Shown piece after piece: positions 34,718 through 43,816 of a stretch of DNA of 64,000 bases; positions within the stretch are counted from its first letter, which is position 1; every line of letters begins with the position of its first letter. This DNA is from Lysinibacillus pinottii (GTDB lineage Bacteria; Bacillota; Bacilli; Bacillales_A; Planococcaceae): contig NZ_JANTOO010000018.1 of assembly GCF_024753545.1 (NCBI RefSeq), positions 191,482 through 255,481 on the forward strand, read 5' to 3'. The notes below the pieces were generated by a model. It was not told the origin of the DNA, did no database searches, and worked only from the letters and a program-made list of their open reading frames with translations. A program made the position numbers and the translations under genes.

Positions 34718-36427
34718 GTGAATAAAAAAACCATTATTCGTACACTCGAAAAAATTGCTCTGTACATGGAATTGCAAGGTGAAAATCCATTCAAGGTATC
34801 TGCTTTTCGAAAAGCAGCCGCAGCACTTGAAGGAGACGAGCGTTCATTAAGTGAAATGGATGATGTAACCAAACTTAAAGGTATTGGCAAGGGGACGGCT
34901 GCTGTTATTGAGGATTTGATGGTAACGGGTGAATCGAGTTTGCTAAAAGACCTAGAAGAGATTGTACCTAAAGGATTATTGCCATTGTTAAAGTTGCCAG
35001 GTTTAGGTGGAAAAAAGATAGCCAAGCTTCACCAAGAGCTAAGCATCGATTCAGCGGAAAGCTTAAAGGAGGCTTGTGAAGCAGGCAAGGTTCGTGAATT
35101 AGCCGGCTTTGCTGCCAAAACAGAAGAGAAAATTTTAAAGGAGCTTGCCAATTTAGCTAATCGTTCTGAGCGTTTACCCATTTGGCAGCTAGAGCCTGTG
35201 GTTTTACAAATAGAGGCCCTTCTAGATAGTATGGAGGAAGTGGAACGTTTTTCAGTAGCTGGAAGTTTCCGTCGGGCAGTGGAGACTAGTAAAGATATTG
35301 ATTTTATTGTTGTAACAGAAGCGGTTGACGTAGTCCGTGAAAATTTAATAAATACATTAGCCATTCAAGAGGTTGTTGCAGCAGGAGATACAAAAATCTC
35401 GGTGATTTTGGATTTAGATGAGCCAGTCAGCGTTGATTTTCGCTTAGTGAAGGACAAGGAATATGCAACTGCCTTGCATCATTTTACCGGCTCTAAGGAC
35501 CATAATGTACGCATGCGCCAACTTGCAAAAGCGCGAGGAGAAAAAATTAGTGAATATGGTGTAGAGCAGGAAGATGGTACGGTTCTAACATTTCAAGATG
35601 AAGCGGCATTTTTTGCTCATTTTGATTTACCTTGGATTCCACCTAGCTTACGTTCAGGGACAAAGGAGTTTGACAAAACAGAGGAAATACAAAAATTAGT
35701 TCGACTTGAGGATATTAAGGCTGATTTGCATATGCATACGACGTGGTCGGATGGTGCATATTCTGTTGCAGAAATGGGCAAGGCATTACTAGCACGTGGC
35801 TATCAATATGGCGTTATTACGGATCATTCTCAATTTCTAAAAGTCGCAAATGGTTTAACACCAGAGCGTTTAAAAAAACAGCGAGTGGAAATTGAAGCTT
35901 TTAATGAAGCTCACCCAGAATTTCATTTATTTACAGGTACAGAAATGGATATTTTACCGGATGGAACCTTAGATTTTGATGATCAAGTATTGCGGGAATT
36001 AGATTTTGTGATTGCTTCTATCCATTCAAGTTTTACACAATCACAGGAAAAAATTATGGCACGTCTACTGACAGCTATGCAAAATCCTTATGTCCATATG
36101 ATTGCCCATCCTACAGGGCGAATTATTGAAGATCGTGATGGCTATAATCCTAATATGAAACAGTTAATTGCCTGGGCGAAGGAATATGGTAAAATTTTAG
36201 AGTTAAATGCCAACCCTTACCGTCTTGATTTATGTGTTGAACATTTAGAAATGGCTTTAGCAGCAGGTGTACCAATAGCAATTAATACGGATGCCCATGA
36301 TTCGGCACATTTACGTTTTATGGATATTGGAGTTCGCTATGCCAATAGAGCATGGATACCAAAAGATTTGATTGTGAATACATGGACGTGTGATCAATTT
36401 GAAGCGTTCATACGACGAAATAAATAG
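34718..36427 (+). CDS. polX: DNA polymerase/3'-5' exonuclease PolX
   Basis: A family X repair polymerase of 569 residues. The N-terminal helix-hairpin-helix and 8 kDa domain includes LKGIGKGTAAVIEDL. The Pol-beta core follows, with AGSFRRAVETSKDIDFIV near residues 185-202 as catalytic aspartates. The C-terminal PHP nuclease domain (about 335-569) starts ADLHMHTTWSDGAYSV. It fills gaps and removes damaged 3' ends in base-excision repair. GTG 34718 is eight bases after AGGAGG; TTG 34715 is an alternative one codon earlier. Confidence 0.95.
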   Translation: MNKKTIIRTLEKIALYMELQGENPFKVSAFRKAAAALEGDERSLSEMDDVTKLKGIGKGTAAVIEDLMVTGESSLLKDLEEIVPKGLLPLLKLPGLGGKKIAKLHQELSIDSAESLKEACEAGKVRELAGFAAKTEEKILKELANLANRSERLPIWQLEPVVLQIEALLDSMEEVERFSVAGSFRRAVETSKDIDFIVVTEAVDVVRENLINTLAIQEVVAAGDTKISVILDLDEPVSVDFRLVKDKEYATALHHFTGSKDHNVRMRQLAKARGEKISEYGVEQEDGTVLTFQDEAAFFAHFDLPWIPPSLRSGTKEFDKTEEIQKLVRLEDIKADLHMHTTWSDGAYSVAEMGKALLARGYQYGVITDHSQFLKVANGLTPERLKKQRVEIEAFNEAHPEFHLFTGTEMDILPDGTLDFDDQVLRELDFVIASIHSSFTQSQEKIMARLLTAMQNPYVHMIAHPTGRIIEDRDGYNPNMKQLIAWAKEYGKILELNANPYRLDLCVEHLEMALAAGVPIAINTDAHDSAHLRFMDIGVRYANRAWIPKDLIVNTWTCDQFEAFIRRNK

Positions 36428-36445
36428 GTTGAGGAGGTGTTCTCA

Positions 36446-38812
36446 GTGATTGCAGAACGCGCATTGAAAACACTAGAATACGATAAAGTACGGCAACAAG
36501 TGGCTACCTATTGTACTTCTTCAATTGGGAAATCAGCCATCGAGGAGCTTGTACCACAGACTGATTATGATAAAGTAGTACAACTATTAGAAGAAATGGA
36601 TGAGGGTTTATCCATTTTACGTGTAAAAGGTAATGTACCGATGGGTGGGATATTTGATGTTCGACCATCTGCAAGAAGAGCACAAATAGGGGGCATGTTA
36701 GCAGCGATAGAGCTAATGGAAATTTCTAGTACAATTCGAGCTAGTAGAATTCTCCGCAATTTTATCGAGGATTTAGAAGCCGATGAAGTAATTGAGATTC
36801 CACATTTCATCGCTAAAAAGGAAACAATGCCTGTATTAACGGGATTACAGCATGAAATTAATAACTGTATTGATGATAACGGAGCCGTTTTAGATTCGGC
36901 TAGTACAACTTTACGAACTATTCGCCAATCCTTACGCTCGGAAGAAGCTAAGGTGCGTTCTAAATTGGAGAGCTTAATCCGTGGCAGTAATGCATCGAAA
37001 ATGCTATCTGATACACTTGTTACAATTCGGAATGATCGCTTTGTCATTCCTGTCAAGCAAGAATATCGTCATCATTACGGTGGAATCGTCCATGACCAAT
37101 CCTCTTCTGGACAAACATTATTCATTGAGCCAGATTCTATCGTCCAAGCGAATAATGAAATTCATCGTTTGAAAATGAAAGAACAGGCTGAGGTTGAAAG
37201 AATTTTACTAGCTTTAAGTGCAATGGTGCAAGATGTAGCACCAGATTTATTTAACTTAGTAAAGGTATTAGGGGATATCGATGTCATTTTAGCTAAAGGC
37301 AAGTATGGCCAAGCCAATAAGTGTACAATGCCTAAAATGAATCAGGACGGCTATATCCGCCTTGTTCGTGCACGCCACCCTCTGTTACCAATAGATATAG
37401 CTGTGCCAAACGATATTGAGTTTGGGAAAGACATAACAGCAATAGTCATTACGGGTCCAAATACAGGTGGTAAAACGGTCACTTTAAAAACAGTTGGCTT
37501 GTGTACATTAATGGCTCAAGCAGGGTTACCGGTACCAGCATTGGATGGATCTCAACTTGCTGTGTTTAAACAATTGTTTGCTGATATTGGAGATGAGCAA
37601 TCTATAGAGCAATCGCTTTCCACATTCTCATCTCATATGGTCAATATTGTCGACATCTTACAAAAATTTGATCATGAGTCACTTGTTCTATTTGATGAGT
37701 TAGGAGCAGGGACGGACCCACAAGAAGGGGCAGCTTTAGCCATTTCTATTTTAGATGAGGTGCATGGTCGTGGTGCTCGTGTGATGGCTACGACTCACTA
37801 TCCTGAACTCAAAGCATACGGTTATAATCGACCTGGTGTTGCCAATGCCAGTGTAGAATTTGATATTGAAACATTGAGTCCTACCTATCGTTTATTAATT
37901 GGTGTTCCTGGACGTTCAAATGCATTTGAAATATCCAGTCGCCTTGGTCTCCCAGAGTCCATTATTGAGCGTGCTAAAGGCTTTACAGGAACAGATCGAC
38001 ATGAGGTTGAATCGATGATTGCTTCATTAGAGGAAACACGTCGTCAATCGGAGGATGATGCAGAGCGTTCCCATGCATTATTGTTAGAGTCAGAGAGCTT
38101 ACGTAAAGAGCTACAAGATAAATTGCAAGCCTATGAAGAGCGTAAAGAGGCACTTGATAAGAAAGCTAAAGAAAAAGCTCGTAAAATTGTAGAAGAAGCG
38201 AAACGTGAAGCGGAAGGTATTATTGCTGAGCTGAGAGAAATGCGTAAAAATGCCGACCAAGTTGTTAAAGAGCACGAACTGATTGAAGCACGTAAACGTT
38301 TGGAAGAAGCAACACCGCTTGAAAATAATAAAGTACTAAAAAAAGCTGCACAAGTAAAAGCCCGTGCACAAAACTTAGTTGTCGGGGATGAGGTAAAGGT
38401 GTTAAGCTATGGTCAAAGAGGTACTTTGTTAGAAAAAGTTTCGAATACTGAATGGGTTGTCCAAATGGGGATTTTAAAAATGAAAATCTCTGATAGTGAT
38501 TTGGAGTATATTAAACCTGAAAAAGAGCCTATTGTACGAACAGCTGGTGTAAAAAATCGAAATGGCCATGTGAAATTAGAATTGGATTTGCGTGGAGAGC
38601 GCTATGAAGATGCAATTTTAAGGACAGAAAAGTATATTGATGATGCTTTACTCGCGAATTATGGTCGTGTATCTATTATCCATGGTGTTGGTACTGGGGC
38701 TTTACGCCAAGGTATTCAAAGCTATTTGAAAAACAATAAGCGTGTGAAATCCTTCCGTTTTGGTGAAGCCGGCGAAGGGGGCTTAGGCGTCACAGTTGTT
38801 GAATTGAAATAA
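36446..38812 (+). CDS. mutS2: Endonuclease MutS2
   Basis: A 788-residue MutS paralogue lacking the mismatch-recognition domain. The ATPase domain has Walker A GPNTGGKTVTLKT near residue 335 and Walker B LVLFDELGAGTDP near 415. A long coiled coil lies at about 515-640. The C-terminal Smr nuclease domain carries LDLRGERYEDA and HGVGTGALRQGIQ. In bacilli MutS2 acts on recombination intermediates and on collided ribosomes. GTG 36446 is eight bases after AGGAGG; GTG 36437 overlaps the ribosome site. Confidence 0.96.
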   Translation: MIAERALKTLEYDKVRQQVATYCTSSIGKSAIEELVPQTDYDKVVQLLEEMDEGLSILRVKGNVPMGGIFDVRPSARRAQIGGMLAAIELMEISSTIRASRILRNFIEDLEADEVIEIPHFIAKKETMPVLTGLQHEINNCIDDNGAVLDSASTTLRTIRQSLRSEEAKVRSKLESLIRGSNASKMLSDTLVTIRNDRFVIPVKQEYRHHYGGIVHDQSSSGQTLFIEPDSIVQANNEIHRLKMKEQAEVERILLALSAMVQDVAPDLFNLVKVLGDIDVILAKGKYGQANKCTMPKMNQDGYIRLVRARHPLLPIDIAVPNDIEFGKDITAIVITGPNTGGKTVTLKTVGLCTLMAQAGLPVPALDGSQLAVFKQLFADIGDEQSIEQSLSTFSSHMVNIVDILQKFDHESLVLFDELGAGTDPQEGAALAISILDEVHGRGARVMATTHYPELKAYGYNRPGVANASVEFDIETLSPTYRLLIGVPGRSNAFEISSRLGLPESIIERAKGFTGTDRHEVESMIASLEETRRQSEDDAERSHALLLESESLRKELQDKLQAYEERKEALDKKAKEKARKIVEEAKREAEGIIAELREMRKNADQVVKEHELIEARKRLEEATPLENNKVLKKAAQVKARAQNLVVGDEVKVLSYGQRGTLLEKVSNTEWVVQMGILKMKISDSDLEYIKPEKEPIVRTAGVKNRNGHVKLELDLRGERYEDAILRTEKYIDDALLANYGRVSIIHGVGTGALRQGIQSYLKNNKRVKSFRFGEAGEGGLGVTVVELK

Positions 38813-38834
38813 GCTATAAAGGGGACGGAGAAAG

Positions 38835-39248
38835 ATGCTGAATTCTGGCTTTTGGCGATATCCAATTATCGAAACGGCAGGATACTTTAGTGTTGTTGTG
38901 TTATGTTTAGTCGTGTCGATGGCATTGTTCGAAGTCGTGACGAAGTATAAAAATTGGGAAGAAATTAAAAAAGGTAATGTAGCTGTGGCACTTGCAACAG
39001 GCGGAAAAATACTAGGAATTTGTAATATTTTTCGTTTTTCCATTGCTCGTCATAGTACATTAAGTGAAATGATTGGCTGGGGTCTTTTTGGTTTTACGCT
39101 GTTAATTGTTGCCTATTTCTTATTTGAATTTATGACACCTCGTTTTAATGTTGATCAAGAGATTGCCAATGATAATCGCTCAGTTGGTTTCATTTCCTTT
39201 ACCATTTCAGTTGGTCTATCGTTTGTAATTGGGGCAAGTATTGCATAG
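38835..39248 (+). CDS. yshE: DUF350 family membrane protein (YshE-like)
   Basis: The 137-residue protein has four hydrophobic helices at about 9-32, 50-70, 80-105 and 115-137, with short charged loops. It belongs to the DUF350 family and lies between mutS2 and lcfA, as yshE does in Bacillus. The function is unknown. A tiny hydrophobic gene follows it. Confidence 0.85.
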   Translation: MLNSGFWRYPIIETAGYFSVVVLCLVVSMALFEVVTKYKNWEEIKKGNVAVALATGGKILGICNIFRFSIARHSTLSEMIGWGLFGFTLLIVAYFLFEFMTPRFNVDQEIANDNRSVGFISFTISVGLSFVIGASIA

Positions 39249-39260
39249 GAGTGTCATGAC

Positions 39261-39341
39261 ATGGAAAAATTAGCAAAGGTACTAATCATTGTCTGTATCG
39301 CATTTTTGGCAGTGGGCGTCTATTATATGATGACTATTTAA
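39261..39341 (+). CDS. 26-residue single-span membrane peptide
   Basis: MEKLAKVLIIVCIAFLAVGVYYMMTI: a short basic-acidic head (residues 1-6) and one hydrophobic span (7-26). GGAG lies nine bases before the ATG, and the terminator at 39347-39384 starts six bases after the stop codon, so the frame fits tightly between a ribosome site and the operon end. I do not recognise the family. It would act, if real, in the membrane next to YshE. Confidence 0.5.
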   Translation: MEKLAKVLIIVCIAFLAVGVYYMMTI

Positions 39342-39346
39342 ACATT

Positions 39347-39384
39347 TGAACGCATCCTTTTAAAGGGTGCGTTTTTTATTGAGC
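39347..39384 (+). terminator. Terminator of the zapA-yshE transcript
   Basis: ACGCATCCTTT / AAAGGGTGCGT stem followed by a T-run. Confidence 0.85.
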
Positions 39385-39491
39385 TAGCTTATTGCAGGTA
39401 GCCTCAACTAAATTTACGAAAGACTTGAGAGAAAAAATATTTTTCAAATATAGAAATATGTAGGTTATTTTTAATCTGAAAGACTTGAGAA

Positions 39492-39509
39492 TGAATGAGT
39501 GTTCATCGT
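39492..39509 (+). promoter_or_regulatory. Candidate FadR operator upstream of lcfA
   Basis: TGAATGAGTGTTCATCGT matches the Bacillus FadR box TGAATGAMTANTCATTCA at most positions. It lies about 95 bp upstream of the lcfA -35. The rest of the gap 39385-39603 is AT-rich, and nothing else in it could be named. Confidence 0.6.
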
Positions 39510-39603
39510 ATCTAACCGCACAAATACTATTTAGAATAAGTCATAATAATGTTGTTAAATGCATAATAATTAATCGAAAATACGTTTATTTTCTATTTTC
39601 TGT

Positions 39604-39632
39604 TTGAAAGTGCATTTCTTTTTCATTATAAT
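39604..39632 (+). promoter_or_regulatory. lcfA promoter
   Basis: TTGAAA (39604-39609) and TATAAT (39627-39632) with a 17 bp spacer, 45 bp before the lcfA start. Confidence 0.7.
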
Positions 39633-39676
39633 AAAATTAAGAATTGACAAAGTTTGGGACAAAGGGGAGAGGACGT

Positions 39677-41371
39677 ATGACAGCAAAACCATGGCTAGCA
39701 AATTATCCTGAAGAAGTACCATCGTCTTTAACGTTTGAGGAAATTCCAGTGCAAGAGTTTTTGACACGCGCCTATAAAAAGAATCCATCAAAAATAGCGA
39801 TTCATTTTATGGGGAAGGATTTGACGTACACCGAACTATATGAATCTGCTTTAAGATTCGCAAATTATTTACAATCATTAGGTGTGGAAAAGGGAGACCG
39901 GGTGGCCATTATGTTACCTAACTCGCCTCAAAGTGTAATCGCTTACTACGGTGCCATGTATGCGGGTGCTGTTGTCGTACAAACAAATCCACTTTATACT
40001 GAACGTGAGCTTCAATATCAAATGGCAGATTCGGGTGCAAAAGTTATACTAGTGATGGATATTTTGTACCCAAGAGTTATGAAAATTATCAAAGACACTG
40101 CCCTAGAAAATGTCATTGTGACAGCCATCAAAGACTATTTACCATTCCCAAAAAATTTAGTCTATCCATTTATTCAAAAAAAGCAATATGGCTTTAGTGT
40201 CAAGGTTGAACATAGTGGACAAAATCATTTGTTTTCAGAAATAATGCGCTCTGCACCAATCAAGGTAATGGATCATATTCCTTTTGATTTTGAAGAAGAC
40301 CTAGCATTACTTCAATACACAGGTGGTACAACCGGATTCCCGAAAGGAGTCATGCTTACCCATAAAAATTTAATAGCCAATACGACAATGTGTGATGCAT
40401 GGATGTATAAATGTGTACACGGTGAAGAGGTTATTATGGGTATCCTACCATTCTTCCACGTCTATGGTATGACAACGGTTATGCTTTTATCAGTTTTCAC
40501 TCAAAATAAAATGGTGCTTTTACCGAAATTTGATGCGGAAACAGCATTAAAGACAATCGATAAGCAAAAGCCGACCCTTTTCCCTGGTGCGCCAACCCTA
40601 TACATTGGTTTATTAAATCATCCAGACATTGCTAATTATGACTTATCATCTATAAAGGCCTGCCTAAGTGGTTCAGCTTCTTTGCCAATTGAAGTGCAAG
40701 AGAAATTTGAAGAGGTAACAGGTGGAAAATTAGTAGAAGGTTATGGATTAACTGAAACATCGCCAGTGACACATGCTACTCCCATTTGGGGCAAGCGGGT
40801 GATTGGCTCGATTGGATTACCTTGGCCTAATACAGAAGCAGTTATTTTGCGGACAGGGGATACTGAAGAATTGCCAGTTGGAGAAGTTGGTGAAATTGCA
40901 GTAAAAGGGCCACAAGTGATGAAGGGCTATTGGAATCGTCCAGAGGATACTGCCGCTACATTTGCAGATGACTGGTTTTTAACAGGAGATCTTGGCTATA
41001 TGGATGAGCAAGGCTTTTTCTATGTAGTGGATCGTAAAAAAGATTTGATCATTGCTGGAGGCTTTAACATCTATCCTCGAGAGGTTGAGGAAGTGCTATA
41101 CGAACGAGAGGAAATCCAAGAATGCGTTGTAGCAGGTATACCTGACCCTTATCGAGGAGAAACGGTAAAAGCTTATATTGTTTTAAAAGAAGGGTATTCG
41201 ATTACAGAAGACGAATTAAATAAATATTGCCGTCAGCATCTAGCGGCATTTAAAGTTCCACGGTATTATGAATTTAAACAGGAGTTGCCAAAAACAGCCG
41301 TAGGTAAAATTTTGCGTCGTACATTAGTGGAAGAAGAAAAAACGAAAATGGCGAATAAAGAAGCGAAATAA
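39677..41371 (+). CDS. lcfA: Long-chain fatty-acid-CoA ligase
   Basis: Activates long-chain fatty acids to acyl-CoA for beta-oxidation, via an acyl-AMP. The 564-residue adenylate-forming enzyme has the P-loop motif YTGGTTGFPKG near residue 215. The A5-type motif EGYGLTETSP is near 355, and the hinge/A8 GWFLTGDLG-type segment (DWFLTGDLGYMDEQG) near 435 with KKDLIIAGG. The catalytic lysine near the C terminus lies in PKTAVGKILRR. ATG 39677 follows GGGGAGAGG; eleven upstream codons are rejected. It precedes fadR, fadB, etfB and etfA as in Bacillus. Confidence 0.96.
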   Translation: MTAKPWLANYPEEVPSSLTFEEIPVQEFLTRAYKKNPSKIAIHFMGKDLTYTELYESALRFANYLQSLGVEKGDRVAIMLPNSPQSVIAYYGAMYAGAVVVQTNPLYTERELQYQMADSGAKVILVMDILYPRVMKIIKDTALENVIVTAIKDYLPFPKNLVYPFIQKKQYGFSVKVEHSGQNHLFSEIMRSAPIKVMDHIPFDFEEDLALLQYTGGTTGFPKGVMLTHKNLIANTTMCDAWMYKCVHGEEVIMGILPFFHVYGMTTVMLLSVFTQNKMVLLPKFDAETALKTIDKQKPTLFPGAPTLYIGLLNHPDIANYDLSSIKACLSGSASLPIEVQEKFEEVTGGKLVEGYGLTETSPVTHATPIWGKRVIGSIGLPWPNTEAVILRTGDTEELPVGEVGEIAVKGPQVMKGYWNRPEDTAATFADDWFLTGDLGYMDEQGFFYVVDRKKDLIIAGGFNIYPREVEEVLYEREEIQECVVAGIPDPYRGETVKAYIVLKEGYSITEDELNKYCRQHLAAFKVPRYYEFKQELPKTAVGKILRRTLVEEEKTKMANKEAK

Positions 41372-41386
41372 ATACGTGTTAAAGTA

Positions 41387-41415
41387 TTGACAAGCAATGG
41401 TGTAAAATATAATAT
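41387..41415 (+). promoter_or_regulatory. fadR promoter
   Basis: TTGACA (41387-41392), a 17 bp spacer and TAATAT (41410-41415). A FadR box begins 8 bp downstream. Confidence 0.8.
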
Positions 41416-41422
41416 GAAAATA

Positions 41423-41440
41423 TGAATGAATGACCATTCA
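41423..41440 (+). promoter_or_regulatory. FadR operator at the fadR promoter
   Basis: TGAATGAATGACCATTCA matches the Bacillus FadR consensus at nearly every position and covers the expected transcription start. This arrangement indicates autoregulation. Confidence 0.8.
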
Positions 41441-41519
41441 TATTTTCATATTTTTTTAGGTTCTCACGTCATACGTGATTATGTTGACGTGCGCATGTTT
41501 TTTAGGTGGTGATATAAAA

Positions 41520-42101
41520 GTGAAACGAGATAAGCCAAAATATAAGCAAATTATTGATGCAGCTGTCATCGTTATTGCGGAGAATGGGTATCACCAAGCG
41601 CAAGTATCGAAAATCGCCAAACAGGCTGGGGTGGCCGATGGAACTATCTATTTATATTTTAAAAATAAAGAAGATATATTAATTTCTGTCTTTAATGAAA
41701 AAATGGCTGTTTTTGTAGAGTCATTACAAGATATAATAGAAAATGGGAATACGTCTAAAGACAAACTTTCCCGAATGATTGAAAATCATTTTAATGTTCT
41801 AGCGACAGATCGATACCTAGCAACCGTCACGCAATTAGAGCTTCGCCAATCAAACAAAGACTTACGACTAAAAATTAATTCGGTATTACGTGAGTATTTA
41901 CATTTACTTGATCAAATTTTAATCGAAGGTATGCTTTCAGGTGAGTTCAATCAAACGATGGATGTACGCTTGGCACGTCAAATGGTTTTTGGAACAATCG
42001 ATGAAACTATTACGTCGTGGGTTATGAATGACTATCGATATGATTTGATGGAACAGGTTCCGAAGGTTCAGGCATTAATCCTGAACGCCATAAAAGGTTA
42101 A
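41520..42101 (+). CDS. fadR: TetR-family fatty acid degradation regulator FadR
   Basis: The 193-residue repressor is expected to be released from DNA by long-chain acyl-CoA. The N-terminal helix-turn-helix (VSKIAKQAGVADGTIYLYFKNKEDILIS) is almost the same as I recall for Bacillus FadR. The C-terminal ligand domain ends with EQVPKVQALILNAIKG. GTG 41520 has AGGTGGTGA upstream; the 15 earlier codons do not look coding. It has its own promoter and operator (41387-41440) and continues into fadB. Confidence 0.94.
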   Translation: MKRDKPKYKQIIDAAVIVIAENGYHQAQVSKIAKQAGVADGTIYLYFKNKEDILISVFNEKMAVFVESLQDIIENGNTSKDKLSRMIENHFNVLATDRYLATVTQLELRQSNKDLRLKINSVLREYLHLLDQILIEGMLSGEFNQTMDVRLARQMVFGTIDETITSWVMNDYRYDLMEQVPKVQALILNAIKG

Positions 42102-42115
42102 AAGGATGTGGAGAA

Positions 42116-42889
42116 ATGGAATTTCTAAGTTGGAAAGTGGAAGATGGGGTAGCAAATATTACAATTGCACGTCCGCCAGCAAATGCGTTATCACGCGGTA
42201 TTATTGCAGAAGTAAATTCTGTGCTAGATGCTGTAGAACATGATGATGCTGTAAGAGTCCTTGTACTTCATGGTGAAGGCCGTTTCTTCTCTGCAGGTGC
42301 AGATATTAAAGAATTTAATGGGGTAGAATCTGGAGAAGAGTTCACGAAGCTAGCTAGCAATGGACAGCAAGTATTTGAGCGTGTGGAATCGTTCCCTAAG
42401 CCAGTTATCGCAGCTATTCATGGTGCAGCATTAGGCGGTGGGCTTGAGCTAGCAATGAGCTGTCATATGCGCTTTGTTACGGAATCAGCGAAACTAGGTT
42501 TACCAGAGTTACAATTAGGTCTTATTCCTGGCTTTGGCGGTACACAGCGATTACCACGTTATGTTGGTGTAGCAAAGGCTGCTGAAATGATGTTTACGAG
42601 CGAACCGATTTCTGGTACAGAAGCTGTGCAATGGGGCTTAGCAAACCGTGCATTCTCAGAAGAGACACTTTTAGAGGAAACGCTAAAAATTGCAAAGAAT
42701 ATTGCAAAGAAGAGTCCAATTGCTTTGAAGGCAGCTATTCAAACATTGCAATATGCAAAGCATGCTTCATTTTATGAAGGTATTGATGCGGAAGCAAAAT
42801 CCTTTGGTACAGTGTTCGTCACAGAAGATGCAAAAGAAGGAATTCAAGCATTCATTGAAAAGCGTGAGCCTATGTTTACTGGCAAATAA
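42116..42889 (+). CDS. fadB: Enoyl-CoA hydratase
   Basis: Hydrates trans-2-enoyl-CoA in the second step of beta-oxidation. The 257-residue crotonase-fold protein has oxyanion-hole segments FFSAGADIKEF near residue 61 and AALGGGLELAMSCH near 103. The catalytic glutamates are expected in GGLELA and in PELQLGLIPGFGGTQRLPR near 130-148. It lies 14 bp after fadR and is expected to be controlled with it. Confidence 0.94.
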   Translation: MEFLSWKVEDGVANITIARPPANALSRGIIAEVNSVLDAVEHDDAVRVLVLHGEGRFFSAGADIKEFNGVESGEEFTKLASNGQQVFERVESFPKPVIAAIHGAALGGGLELAMSCHMRFVTESAKLGLPELQLGLIPGFGGTQRLPRYVGVAKAAEMMFTSEPISGTEAVQWGLANRAFSEETLLEETLKIAKNIAKKSPIALKAAIQTLQYAKHASFYEGIDAEAKSFGTVFVTEDAKEGIQAFIEKREPMFTGK

Positions 42890-43005
42890 TTTTCCCATAT
42901 GTCGATAGCAACAAACAAGTATGTTATCGATGTTATTGAAACTAAATATATATAATATTTATAAGTTTACTTAGAATTATAAAACGTTCCAGGAGGTATG
43001 GATAT

Positions 43006-43779
43006 ATGAATATTTTTGCATTAATTAAACGTACGTTTGATACAGAAGAAAAAATCGTTGTGTCGGGTGGTAAAATCCAAGAGGACGGCGCAGAATTCAT
43101 CATTAACCCTTACGATGAATATGCCATCGAAGAAGCAATCCAAGTGCGTGACGCTGCAGGTGGAAAAGTGACAGTAGTGACAATTGGCGGCGAGGATGCT
43201 GAGAAGCAATTACGTACAGCTTTAGCAATGGGCGCAGATGAGGCAGTGCTCATCAATACGGAAGATGATTTAGACGAATTAGACCAAAATGCTGCTGCTT
43301 ATTTATTAGCAGAATACTTAAAAGATAAAGATGCTGATTTAATTTTAACAGGAAATGTTGCGATTGATGGTGGTTCAGGTCAAGTGGGTCCACGTGTTGC
43401 AGACTTACTAGATATTAATTATGTAACAACGATTACAAAACTTGAAATTGATGGAACTTCTGCGAAAATTGTTCGTGATATAGAAGGGGATTCAGAAGTA
43501 ATTGAAACTTCTTTACCACTGTTAGTAACAGCTCAACAAGGTTTAAATGAGCCACGTTATCCATCCCTACCAGGTATTATGAAAGCGAAGAAGAAACCGC
43601 TTGCAGAACTTGAGTTAGATGATTTAGATATCGATGAAGACGATGTAGAAGTGAAGATTGAAACGATTGATATCTTCTTACCAGCTCAAAAAGCAGCAGG
43701 CCGTGTGCTTGAAGGCGACCTTTCTGTACAAGTAAAAGAACTGGTAAATCTACTTCATACGGAAGCAAAAGTAGTTTAA
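43006..43779 (+). CDS. etfB: Electron transfer flavoprotein beta subunit
   Basis: The 257-residue subunit pairs with EtfA to take electrons from acyl-CoA dehydrogenases to the respiratory chain. The signature VTVVTIGGEDAEKQLRTALAMGADEAVLI and the AMP-binding segment DLILTGNVAIDGGSGQVGPRVAD are present. The C terminus has an acidic linker (ELDDLDIDEDDVEV). A good AGGAGG lies upstream. The 116 bp gap after fadB is AT-rich and may hold another promoter. Confidence 0.95.
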   Translation: MNIFALIKRTFDTEEKIVVSGGKIQEDGAEFIINPYDEYAIEEAIQVRDAAGGKVTVVTIGGEDAEKQLRTALAMGADEAVLINTEDDLDELDQNAAAYLLAEYLKDKDADLILTGNVAIDGGSGQVGPRVADLLDINYVTTITKLEIDGTSAKIVRDIEGDSEVIETSLPLLVTAQQGLNEPRYPSLPGIMKAKKKPLAELELDDLDIDEDDVEVKIETIDIFLPAQKAAGRVLEGDLSVQVKELVNLLHTEAKVV

Positions 43780-43816
43780 AAAATCGAATCTTAAAGGGTA
43801 ACGGAGGGAATATGCT

